Assembly (NCBI GenBank): GCA_026214975.1
Contig: CM047806.1
Location: forward strand, 47,881,947 to 47,945,946
From: Gentiana macrophylla
Taxonomy: Eukaryota > Streptophyta > Magnoliopsida > Gentianales > Gentianaceae
DNA length: 64,000 bases
Reading direction: 5' to 3'
Position numbers and translations under genes: made by a program. Below are positions 33,189 through 43,460 of this stretch, in pieces. Each line of letters begins with the position of its first letter. Position 1 is the first letter of the stretch. Below the pieces are notes generated by a model that saw nothing but the letters and a program-made list of their open reading frames with translations, had not been told where the DNA came from and made no database searches.

Positions 33189-33990
33189 GTGAAGAAGCAT
33201 AGGGTACCAGAGTTCTTCGGTAATGTTGAGCCAGCAGCAGCAGACTTATGGCTACGTCAGTTTGAAAAGTCTTGTAGAAACATGAGGGCCCCAGAATCTG
33301 AATGGGCTCAGTTGGCAGTATCTTTGTTGGCAGGTAATGCAGAGAGTTGGATGGAGTCTTATGAGCAAGCTAATCCTAGAATCACAAATTGGGCGGTATT
33401 CAAGGATTTGTTCTATCAGAATACTTCCTAGAACGGCTCAAAATGCAAAGGCCAACGAAGTTTCGAGTTTAAAGCAGGGAAGAAATACTACGGTGACACA
33501 AGACTCGCAGAAGTTTCATGAGTTGGGCGGAGTTCTATCCCGAGATTATGAAAAGTGAGGAAAAGAAGATAGACAAGTTTATGGAAGGGTTGTCACATGA
33601 TGTGGCGAAAGGTATGCTTGGAGATAGACCGCGAGTATGGCAAGCGCCATGGATAGAGCATTGACAATGAAGGTTTGCCAACAGGCCGGCAGCTTGTAGT
33701 TGGGGACAAGAGGCCATTCTCAAATTTTCAAGGAGGTAATAGAGGCGCCACAGCGAGAATGTAAAGAAGGCAGGGAGTTCAAAGAACGAAGAGTTCGACT
33801 AGTGGAACACCACCAACTTGTGTCAAGTGCAACAAGGCACGATCGGGTGATTGCATGGCGGTAGCACGAGTTGTTTCCACTGTGTGGGAAGTGGGACATT
33901 ACTCGAGGCGTGTCCTAAGAAAATCTCTCCAGAAATCAGACAGAGGACGAGGTAACCAAAGCAGGCAATCGTCCCATGGGTATGAACCGA
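33189..33990 (+). pseudogene. Gypsy gag
   Basis: The readable frame 33189-33431 (about 80 residues) has the Retrotrans_gag features VPEFFGNVEPAAADLWLRQF and LLAGNAESWMESYEQ. Coding continues in shifted frames: RTAQNAKANEV with SLKQGRN, then EKKIDKFMEGLSHDVAKGM, and a damaged CCHC knuckle at about 33868-33915. At least four frame changes occur in about 800 bp. The capsid would coat the element's RNA. A leader ORF at 32743-33174 precedes it and may be the gag N-terminal extension in yet other frames. Confidence 0.85.
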
Positions 33991-34149
33991 TTCGTATCTT
34001 TGCAAAGCAGATGCAGAACTGGAGGAGCTAGATGACCTTGTGGTGGCAGTACTTTCAAGTGTTTGTGTTTCTTATAAATATTTAATATGATATAGCGCGC
34101 ATATGATATTACATATTTATACGTAAATTGATTCACTTTTAGGTACCAT

Positions 34150-34470
34150 AATCATAGATAATCTAGCAGTTTCAAACTCTGTTTGATACCGGAGCTTCAA
34201 GAACTTTTGTTTCTTCAAACATAGTCAAGAAGTTAAACCTACCGCTAGAGGAGTTGGAGAGACCCTTGAGTATATCCACCCTTTGGGCCGAGTCACCAGA
34301 TGTGCTCAAGTCACACCCTCGATCGACATTAGAGTTGGGACTTACAAGTGCCAAAGATGCTCGACGGTGTTGGATTTCTCGGACTTGATGTTATCTAGGC
34401 ATGGGGTGGTTGTCTAAGAACCATGTCTATTTGGATTGCAAAGGCAAAGAGTAATCTTTAAAGTTCCAGG
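34150..34470 (+). pseudogene. Gypsy aspartic protease
   Basis: The active-site motif FDTGASRTFVSS is encoded at 34182-34217, followed by NIVKKLNLPLEELERPLSIS. The frame is lost downstream near 34395. A block at about 34000-34140 between gag and protease does not look like this family and may be a small insertion. Confidence 0.8.
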
Positions 34471-34491
34471 AAAATCAGCTAAGACTTTTCA

Positions 34492-35434
34492 GTGGTACCG
34501 TATACAAGCCTAGCAAGAAACAAAGATCCGATCATCTCAAAGATTAAAGCTTTAAAAGCCTTGAGGCGGGGTTGCCAAGGTTTTGTGGTGTACGCGCTAG
34601 ATAAGGAAAAGCTCAAACCCGAGTTAGGAGAGACTCGTGTAGTTAAGGACTTTCCTGAAGTTTTCCCGGAAGATTTGCCGGGACATATGCCCGATAGGGC
34701 CATAGAGTTTGAGATCGAGTTGATCGCAGAGCTTCACCGAGAGCTAAAGCACCATACTGAGGATGGCTTTGGTGAGTTGAAAGAGTTGAAGATCCAGCTT
34801 AAGGAGATGTTAGAGAAAAACATCATCCAGCCAAGTACATCACCGTGGGGAGCACCGGTTTTGTTTGTGAAGAAGAAAGATGGGAGTATGCGCTTGTGCA
34901 TCGACTACAGAGAGTTGAATAAACTGACAATCAAGAATAAGTATCCTTTACCAAGGATTGACGATCTGTTCAGCCAGTTGCAAGGTAAGAAGGTGTTCTC
35001 TAAGATTGATCTTAGGTCCGGTTACCATCAGTTAAAGATCAAGGTGTCGATATACCTAAGACAACTGACCTTGATGCAGGTATGGACATTATGAGTTTTT
35101 GGTCATGCCGCTTGGACTCACTAATGCTCCATCGAAATTCATGGATTTGATGCAAAGAGTTTTCATGCCTTATCTCGATAAGTTTGTGATAGTCTTCATA
35201 GATGATATCTTGGTATACTCTAAAGATGTGGAAGAGCATGAGGAACATCTAAGGATAGTTCTATTGACCTTAAAAGAGAACAAAGCGTATGCCAAGTTTT
35301 CTAAGTGTGAGTTTTGGTTGGACCAAGTTAGTTTTCTTGGGCATATAGTTTTCGGAGAAGGTATTAAGGTGGATCCAAAGAAAGATAGAAGTCAATTTGT
35401 TTCTAAGTGGCCTAGACCGACATCAGTAACATAA
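34492..35434 (+). pseudogene. Gypsy reverse transcriptase (frameshifted)
   Basis: The enzyme copies the element's RNA into DNA. The first frame (34492-35094) has [55 protein letters not shown] and [16 protein letters not shown] shift at about 35045-35095 then moves coding to 35099-35434, with [17 protein letters not shown], the catalytic FIDDILVYS box and FLGHIV. An unusual spot around 34730-34770 replaces the expected sequence before [10 protein letters not shown]. Apart from the shift the protein is well conserved. Confidence 0.93.
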
Positions 35435-36180
35435 ATAAGAAGTTTCTTGGGTCTAGCAGGGTATTACCGGAAGTTTGTAAAGGATTTCTCCAAGATAGCT
35501 ACACCTCTTACGAGACTTACTCGGAAGAACGTCAAGTATGAGTGGACCGATTTAATGTGAGGAAGCTTTTCAGGACTTTGAAAGAAAAGTTGACCACAGC
35601 TCCAGTGTTGGCTTTACCGGAAGTTTTTGGTAACTACGACGTGTATCTGAGATGCATCGGGTCAAGGTTTGGGTTGTGTATTGATGCAGTCAGGAAAGGT
35701 GATTGCTTATGCATCTAGGCAGCTAAAGGTGCATGAGAAGAATTACCCTACACACGACCTAGAGTTGGCAGCAGTGGTGTTTGCTCAAGCTTTGGAGACA
35801 CTATTTGTATGGTGTCAAGACAAGGATCTTCACGGATCATAAAAGTCTTAAGTTCTTCTTTACTCGGGAGAATCGAACATGAGACAAAGAAGATGGTTAG
35901 AGTTCGTGAAGGACTACGACTTGGACATTCAATACCACCCGGTAAAGCGAATGTCGTAGTCGATGCACTTAGCGGAGAGCGGTTAATGCTATCACTACCT
36001 TACAAGAAGTTGTGGATCGGTTGGATAGAATGCGATTGAAGTGGTTGAGCGAAGGATGAAGACCAGCTTTTGGCGCCATTGATGGCGAGGTCGGATCGCT
36101 AGATGAGATTCGGTTTAAGCAAGATAAGGACCCAGTGTTGGTTAACTTGAAGCGAGTGGCTCGAGAAAAGCCTACAGATG
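35435..36180 (+). pseudogene. Gypsy RNase H
   Basis: Across several frames the strand encodes the end of the reverse transcriptase thumb (FLGLAGYYRKFVKDFSKIA), then [19 protein letters not shown] and DLELAAVV, the RNase H signature that follows reverse transcriptase in gypsy elements. Stops and shifts occur roughly every 100-150 bp. Confidence 0.8.
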
Positions 36181-36189
36181 GGTCATCGG

Positions 36190-37540
36190 GTTGGACAAGA
36201 GCGGCTATCTTTGGTATGGAGACCGCTTGTGTGTGCCCGATGTGGACGGTCCAGAGAGAAGGTCATGGATGAGGCTCACAAGATTGCTTTCTTTGCTCAT
36301 CCCGGAGCCACTAAGATGTATAGAGATATCAAGGAAAGATCATTGGTGGCCTGGTATGAAGTTAGGGATCGCAGAGTTCATGGCAAGATGTGATACATGT
36401 CAGAGGGTGAAAGCAGAACATAAGAGGCCAGGAGGTTTGTTGAAACCTTTGGAGATACCGGAATGGAAATGGGAGAATATCACGATGGATTTTATCACCG
36501 GTTTGCCTAAGAGGCGAAGGGCGGTCATGACATGATTTGGGTGATTGTGGATAGACTTACCAAATCAGCCCATTTTTGCCGTGTAAGGTAGACATGCCTA
36601 TAAAGAAGTTCGCTACTATGTACATCGACAATATAGTGAAGCTTCATGGTGTGCCTTTGTCTATTGTATCCGACAGAGGATAGTAGATTCATCATCGCTT
36701 TTGGAAAGGTCTGCAAAGCTTTTGGAACGAAGATCGATTTGAGTACGACGTTTCATCCTCAGACGGACGGGCAAATCCGAGAGAACGATTGAGACTCTTG
36801 AGGATATGCTTAGAGCTTGTGTTTTGGATGCCGGAGGTTCATGGATAGATTACCTCAACTTGGCGGAGTTTGCTTACAATAACAGTTACCACGCTAGTTT
36901 GGGAATGCCACCTTTTGAGGCCTTGTATGGTAGGAAGTGTAGAACTCCACTTTATTGGGAAGAAGTGGGAGAGAAACACATCACAGGGCCGGAGATGGTT
37001 CAGCAAGCCAAGAAGAAGATCGAGTTGATAAAGAAGAATCTGAAAGCCGCGCAAGACCGCCAAAAGAGTTGGGCCGATGTTAGAAGGAGACCGCTAGAGT
37101 TCGAAGTTGGGGATAGAGTTTACATTCGTGCACCTCCAATGAAGGGTGTCAAGAGGTTCGGACAAAAAGGAAAGCTAAGTCCGAGATATGTAGGACCTTT
37201 TGATGTCATCGAAAGAGTTGGGAAGTTGGATTATAGGCTTCGGTTACCAGAATCGATGTCTAGAGTGCACAATGTGTTCCACGTATCGATGCTTAAGAAG
37301 TGTTTATCTAAAGTGGATCTGGGATCTGAGATTGATCCGGAAGTTTTGCAAGATAATCTATCATACGTGGAAAAACCGATCAAGATTTTGGACAGAAAAG
37401 AAAGAATGATCAAGAGGCGAATGATCCCGTTAGTGTTAGTGCAGTGGAGCAACCATGCACCGACGGAAGCCACTTGGGAAGTGGAAGCGGGCATGATAGA
37501 CGAGTTCCCAGAGTTCCCTCATCTTCCAGGTATGTTCTAG
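36190..37540 (+). pseudogene. Gypsy integrase with C-terminal chromodomain
   Basis: The zinc-binding and catalytic parts are split among frames: AHPGATKMYRDIKE, then MARCDTCQRVKAEHKRPGG, then WENITMDFITGLP with the first catalytic Asp, and a broken second half at about 36540-36800. The last 244 codons (36806-37540) are open, with SLGMPPFEALYGRKCRTPLY, KLSPRYVGPFDVIERVG and RVHNVFHVSMLKK. A chromodomain-like end follows from about 37380 (VLVQWSNHAPTEATWE). The chromodomain targets integration to particular chromatin. The frame closes 35 bp before the 3' LTR. Confidence 0.92.
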
Positions 37541-37563
37541 TTTCGAGGACGAAACTCCTCTTA

Positions 37564-37575
37564 AGGGGGGAGGAA
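37564..37575 (+). promoter_or_regulatory. Polypurine tract
   Basis: AGGGGGGAGGAA lies directly against the 3' LTR. It is the usual primer for plus-strand DNA synthesis. Confidence 0.9.
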
Positions 37576-39663
37576 TGTAATATCCCGATTTTCGAGTAAA
37601 GGGCAATTCGGTCCTTTAATAAATCGGAATATTATGTTCCTTTGTTTTTAAGGTTTTATAAAAGAAAAAGGGATAACTAGGGACTTAAATAATAATTAGA
37701 GATAATTGGGATTTATAAAAAGGGATATAATCCTAATTATTAACCTAGTTGTTATTTTGTAAAAAAAAAAGAGGAGCAGCCGCATCTTTTCTTTGAGGAG
37801 AGCCGCAAGTTTTTAAAAAAAAGGGGGAAAGAAGCTTTTGAAGCCCAAGGTTAATCCGTCGTTCGTTTGAACAGATTCATCAAGAGAAAAAGGATCACCG
37901 CTACAAGAGGATCGTTTGGATACCAACAATCCTTAGAACCGTTATCGTAAGTTTTATCATCGTTTTCGTTTTAGGGTTGATCATCTTTTACCTGCGTTTC
38001 TGCGTTTATCAGCATCGTAGTGATTAGCTTTTGGTGTTAATCGTTTATAGGATTGGTGATAAAGGGTTAAACTTTTTAAAGTTGAAGCTTGGAGTGTGTA
38101 CCACGCAAAATCGAGGTACGTGGTTTTCTTATCGTATGGCTGAGTTCTCGTAAGGTTGTAGGCAATTTTGTATGGTTTTTCTGCTTTGTTTTTTAGTCGT
38201 AAAAATCGAGTCTTGGGTTGCATATGGGATGGAGATCGCAGAGAAAGGTTGCAGAAATTCTGGGAAAATCCCATGTGGACGGGCTCTCCTTCGTGACGGG
38301 CGTCCGGTTCCTCTGCAAGTCGAACGAAAGGCCCGATTCTATTGGACGGGCGTTCAAAGTGAAATTTTGATTCAGGATGTAACAGCGTCTGGGTGGACGG
38401 GCGTCCAGACTTTTTGGACGGGCGTCCAAATCCAAACGGGCGTTTGCCCTGGCCAAACGGGCGTTCGACCTGGGGCTTTCAGTTTTTATCATTTTGTAAT
38501 GTCAGCTTGGGTTCAGGCTTCATGATTTTGTCTTTATTTCATAACCTTACGTGACAAAGCTCTGAACTAGCTTCTGGTGCGTTTAGTTCCGGCACCACAT
38601 GGATTCCCTAAAAAGATGAAGTGTGGGACCACCGAAAGCTTCGGATTTGCCTTGTGCTTCGATAAGCTAGAGTTTATCGATGTCTGTGTAACTGCTAGGA
38701 CTTGTCCGTGTCTAGTGGTCTAAGTATGAGAGTAGGAGATGTGAGGGAGTTTATTTGAAAACACTTAGGTGGCTAGCTAAATACCAAATCAAACGTATGT
38801 GTTAGACTAAAAGCTTAAACATCATGCAATGCTTGGTAAGGCATAGTACAATATCGCGATGTGTCCTCTGACCAGACAAAGTAGATTGTACCCACGCCGG
38901 TCAATCGATTGGCCATATAAAGCGTCTGGTGCACTCTGCCGGTCATCACACCATCGGGACTCAGATATTCCCGGGGCTACTAGAGCGAGTCTCTAAGTAG
39001 GTTGCACCCAGTTGTCCTAGTACATCCTATTACTAGGCGTAGTGCCCTTGTTATTCATGATGTAACAAACTTGAGCTAAGATAGATACCCTTGGAACCTC
39101 ATGTTATGCTATGAACATAATATGATAGCTAGCTAGGATTAATAACGGAAATGAATTAATAAAAGACGACGTTGCTTTTTTTTTCTTTATGAGATCATGG
39201 TTATACGATCTTCTACACGTTACTAAGTACTTTTGTACTTACCCCGTTACGTTGTCTTTGTCTTCCCCTTTCCCCAAGAAGATGAACAGGTGGTTACCGC
39301 TGATGAGTTCTTTGATGACGATGATGTTTGAGTTGGAGTTGGAAGACTTAGATCTTTTAGTTTGTTTCTTATAAAACAGTTGTTTCAAGTTTTGAATAAT
39401 GTTGTTCTTCATTTTGGATTAGTTACCTTTGCGACCTTTTGGATGATTAGTTCTTTGAATGGATTTTAGTGTTTAACAGCATTGATTACCGTATGTTGCG
39501 ATCGTTTGGTTTCCCGAGTTGTTGAGTTGTTTTATCTTCCGCGTCGTTTGGATTCTGATGTATGACGTAAGGCTTGCATGTATTATTGAGTTTTTATTTG
39601 ATAATATATGTGCCGAGCGCTCTTTCCGGATAAGGACTCGGTGTCCGGGAACGGGGCGTTACA
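37576..39663 (+). repeat. 3' LTR of gypsy chromovirus
   Basis: It is 2088 bp. It differs from the 5' LTR mainly by small indels, many at CTG/CAG, and by one extra copy of the GGACGGGCGTCC unit (about 38395-38430). Confidence 0.96.
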
Positions 39664-39980
39664 GTATATATCATCATAGAATATTTTATCACATTATAAT
39701 ACATCCTTTTTATGCCAAAATAGAGAGATAGAGAGACGTATGAAAGAACCATTTTCTTATTACAAGACATCAAGGATTATAATGGATTATCTTATATCAA
39801 ATGAGGATGTCAATATATGTTACATTATGTACAACATTCACAATGTATTTTACACATTATTTAACATAATTCGAACTGTGTTGTATTTTATTGATCAACT
39901 GAATAGAGTACAAATATATAGAGTTTGGTGACTTAGTCAATAAGTCACTACAAGATAAATACGATAATAATATTTAAGGT
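39664..39980. other. Flank between gypsy element and hAT MITE
   Basis: No gene is recognised. It begins with the GTATA target duplication of the gypsy element. Confidence 0.45.
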
Positions 39981-40369
39981 TAGGGGCGCCCCTGTGGGGG
40001 GGCCAAGGGGGCCATGGCCCGGAGCCCCCGAAAATCAATGAATTTAAGGGCCCCACGAAATTTTGATCTAATATTATATATATACTGTATTTATATAAAC
40101 AAGGAATGCATTATCTTAATGGTTAACACTCAAGTATACTAGACATAAGACTTGGTTTCGAATCTTGCAAGCTACAATAATTTTTGTGTTTTTAAACTAG
40201 GACTAGGAGCCAAATAAGTAGGTTTTTTTCCTTCCAAACTCATGACTATCACACGCAGTTTTTTTGTTTTATTTTTTTATATATATTTTTGTTACTGTTT
40301 TTTTTCGAAGGGCGAGGGCCTAAATTTTTTTTTTGGCCCCGAGCCTAAATTTGGACAGGGACGCTCCTG
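39981..40369. mobile_element. Non-autonomous hAT-type element
   Basis: The 389-bp element starts TAGGGGCGCCCCTG and ends CAGGGACGCTCCTG (imperfect inverted ends). It is flanked by identical 8-bp TTTAAGGT (39973-39980 and 40370-40377). It has no coding capacity. Confidence 0.9.
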
Positions 40370-40404
40370 TTTAAGGTAAATAATAATATTCAAACTATAT
40401 TATT

Positions 40405-43400
40405 GTCGGCACGCCCCTGCAATCCCATGGAAGAGGCTGAACACGGAGATGGACTTTAAACTGGCAAAAGGAGGTTGACCCAACGGCTTGGTGAGGACAT
40501 CAGCCAACTGATCCTTTGAGGAGAGAAAAGAGATGCGAGCTTGTGAGCTGCAACTAATTCGTGAACATGGTGGAAGTCGATCTCGATGTGCTTCGTGCGG
40601 GCATGAAACACATGATTGTGAACAAGGTAGGTGGCGCCAATATTATCACACCAAAGAGTAGGCGGGGAGAACAACGGAACTTGCATCTCACGAAGAAGAC
40701 TGCAAAGCCACTGGAGTTCTGCGGCGGTGTTAGGAAGAATCTTATACTCGGCCTCGGTGCTACTCCTAGAAACCATCAAGTGTTGCTTACTACGCCAACT
40801 AATAAGATTATTGTCAAGGAAGACACAATATGCCCCAACAGAAAAGCGATTATCACTATCAGGGGCCCAATTAGAATCATAATAAGCCCGAAGCGAAATA
40901 GGGGACCATCGGGAAAAGAATAGACCATCGGAGGCGGTGTGCTAAGGATACCGAAGAATACATTTAACTACAACCCAGTGAGCTTCGGTAGGCGAATGCA
41001 TATTCTTACTAACCTTGTGGACCACAAAGGCAATATCAGGCCGAGTGAAACTGAGATACTGTAGACCGCCGACAATAGTGCGGTAAAGCGAAGAATTGGC
41101 GCAAGGAGGTCCGTCGTCAAGTGTAAGTCGGGTAGAGGCCGACATAGGTGTCTGACAAGGCTTGGTCTTGTCTAGAGAGCCACGCTGCAGAAGCTGAAAG
41201 ATGTACTTGTGCTGAGTGAGAAATAGCCCATCGGAGGTAGGAAGTACCTTAATGCCAAGAAATACGACAGAGTATCAAGGTCCTTAACCGGAAAATGCCG
41301 ATCAAGATAAGAGATAACCTGCTCAACAAGAAAAGACGACGAGCCAGTAATGATAAATCATCCACATAAATCAGAATATAAACACGAGCACCATCACGAG
41401 AATAACTATATAATGATTTGTCGGCTTTGGAGCCAAAAAAGCCAAACTGACTCAAATCGGTGAAGCGAGAGAACCAAGCACGGGGAGCCTAATGAAGGCC
41501 ATAAAGGCTGCATTGATGACGGCAAACATAGTCTGGATAATCATGGTGAACAAATCCCTGTGGTTGCTGCATATAAACAGGCTTAGACAAATGCCCATGG
41601 AGGAAAGCATTCTGATATCCACCTGGCGAAGAGACCAACCCTGCGAAATAGCAAGAGACAAAAGAAAACAAATAGTGACCGGTTTAAAGACCGGACTAAA
41701 TGTGTTAGTGAAATCAACCGCTTTGGCTTGATGAAAGCCCTTGGCCACAAGGCGAGCCTTGTGACGCTCAAAATGGCCATCTGCATGATGTTTAGTGTGA
41801 TAAACTCATTTATTTCCAACAATATTCATTTGAGGATACGTAGGCACAAGATCCCAGGTATGGTTGCGCAACAACGCGTCAATTTCCTCTCTTATAGCAT
41901 TATGCCAATTCGGGTGTTTGGAGGATTCGGTATAGGAAGTAGGGTCCAGGGAGTCGGTAGAGGCAACAAGGGCTTTAGGAAGCGGATAAAGGGTAAAGTC
42001 AAGCCGAGAGATAGGATTGAGAGAATTGGTTTTTGTTCGAGTAACCATGGTATGTGTAGGAGCAGGTTGATCAGGAGACGAGGCTGGAGAGGCCGAGGCC
42101 GAAGTGGACGCAAGAGAGGTGGGTGGAGAAGGCTCGGGACAGGGAGTCAGAGGAGGTGGGGCCGGGTTGGAGGCATAGTTATCAAACCCGGCCCGGCCCG
42201 GCGGTTCAACCGTTCGACCCCGTGACCCGGTCCAGGAACCGGGCCGGTTCAAGCATCAACCCGTTTAAGCAAGTGACCCGCACAAACCGGGTAAACCCGG
42301 TGGTTCAACCGGTGACCCAGTGACCCGGTGGGCACTGGTTGAACCAGTGGGTCAAGTAAATTTAATGAAAAATGATGAAATGGGTATCGAACCGGTTTTA
42401 AGCAGTAAAAATACTCAAATTTCTCCGGTATGAAACATATAGTTATAATTTGAGTCTATAAATTGTAGCTCATATGGTGATACATAGTTTCATGTTATTA
42501 GTTACTTGAATATAAATTATCAAAATGTATATTTTTCATGATATTATATATTATTTACTATTATATAAATATTTCCGGTTGAACCGGTGACCCAACGGTT
42601 GAACCAGTGACCCGGTGACCCAGTGCCTTTTCCGGTTCAACGACCGGGCCGGGTGTGATAACTTGGAGGGATCCGGCATGGAAGGTGGATTTTGTGGAGG
42701 TGCTGACAGGAAGACAGGAAAGGGGACAATGAGATTTTCATGTGTGGTTTGGAAGGAGAAGGTGCACCATTTCAAAAAAGGGACTTATCATGGAGGACTT
42801 TGGTGGGAAGACAGTTGAAGATATAAGTGGCAGTGATAAAGACATCCTCCCAATAGAGAAGCGGAAAGGTTGGATTGGGCAAGAAGAGAAAGGCTGACCT
42901 TAACGATTTGACGGTGGCGGCGCTCAATGGCACCAACTTGTTCATGGGTGTGGGGACAGAAAAGGCGATGACTGATGCAAGAGAGGTAAGAAGAGTGGAA
43001 ACGCGGAGATACTCACCACCCAGTCAGTTTGGATGGATTTTAGTTTGGTATTAAACTGGCGTTCAATCATGGCAAGGAAGTTAGGAAAGAGAGTTTCATC
43101 ATCGGATTTGCTTTTCAGGGGATAGAGCCATAGGTATTTGGTGAAATCATCCACAAAGACGACACAATAAAGGGAACCATAAATTGAAGCTTCAGAACAT
43201 AGGCCCCAAACATTAGAGTAGATCAGGTCCAAAGGAGCAGCAGATGTAAAATCAGAAGTGTATAACGCAAAACGGTGACTTTTGGCTAACTGACATGGGG
43301 CACACACAACAGAGGGTGCTTTAGTAAGGGTAAAAGTGGGGAGACATTTTAAGGCTTGACGAAGTATAGAGCAGTGATGGCCAAATCCTAGGTGTCCAAT

Positions 43401-43460
43401 ATAACCGGTAGTGTAACGGGTCAATTGTAGTCTAGTATGGTGGGTCAAGGTCGAATTCAC
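40405..43460 (-). pseudogene. Ty1/copia pol remnant (integrase to RNase H)
   Basis: Minus-strand domains, 5' to 3': pre-integrase and integrase start (43460-42942; CAPCQLAKSHR, APLDLIYSNVWG, YCVVFVDDFTKYLW), a deletion, the Pro/Ser-rich linker (from 42252; TMVTRTKTNSLNPIS), reverse transcriptase (KARLVAKGFHQ, FSPVFKPVTI, VDI, then YILIYVDDLSL near 41355-41385), and RNase H (MVSRSSTEAEYK, LWCDNIGATYL), ending in LTKPLGQPPF and LKSISVF near 40410-40490. Several frame changes occur, and gag and LTRs are absent. A hAT-type element sits in the linker. Confidence 0.9.
42175..42662. mobile_element. Non-autonomous hAT-type element inside copia linker
   Basis: The 488-bp element starts ATAGTTATCAAACCCGG and ends CCGGGTGTGATAAC. 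It is flanked by TTGGAGGC (42167-42174) and TTGGAGGG (42663-42670), an 8-bp duplication with one change. Both terminal 150 bp are packed with CCCGGT/ACCGGG and GGTTGAACC words, while the core is AT-rich. Removing the element and one duplication rejoins the copia reading frame, so the insertion is precise. Confidence 0.88.

Larger units (their letters stand above)
30489..39663 (+). mobile_element. Ty3/gypsy chromovirus (Tekay/Del-like), full length
   Basis: Two long LTRs (30489-32547 and 37576-39663) in direct orientation start TGTAATATCCCG and end in TTACA. They are flanked by the same 5 bp, GTATA (30484-30488 and 39664-39668). Between them are an iMet-type primer site, gag, protease, reverse transcriptase, RNase H, integrase with a C-terminal chromodomain, and a polypurine tract. 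Integrase after reverse transcriptase is the Ty3/gypsy order, and the chromodomain places it among chromoviruses. The LTRs are very similar, implying recent insertion, yet the coding region is broken in many places. Confidence 0.97.

Noticed and set aside
35040..35100. Programmed frameshift in gypsy reverse transcriptase
   Set aside because: The break is inside a catalytic domain, several more breaks follow, and no slippery site is seen at a gag/pol boundary. Decay or sequence error is simpler.
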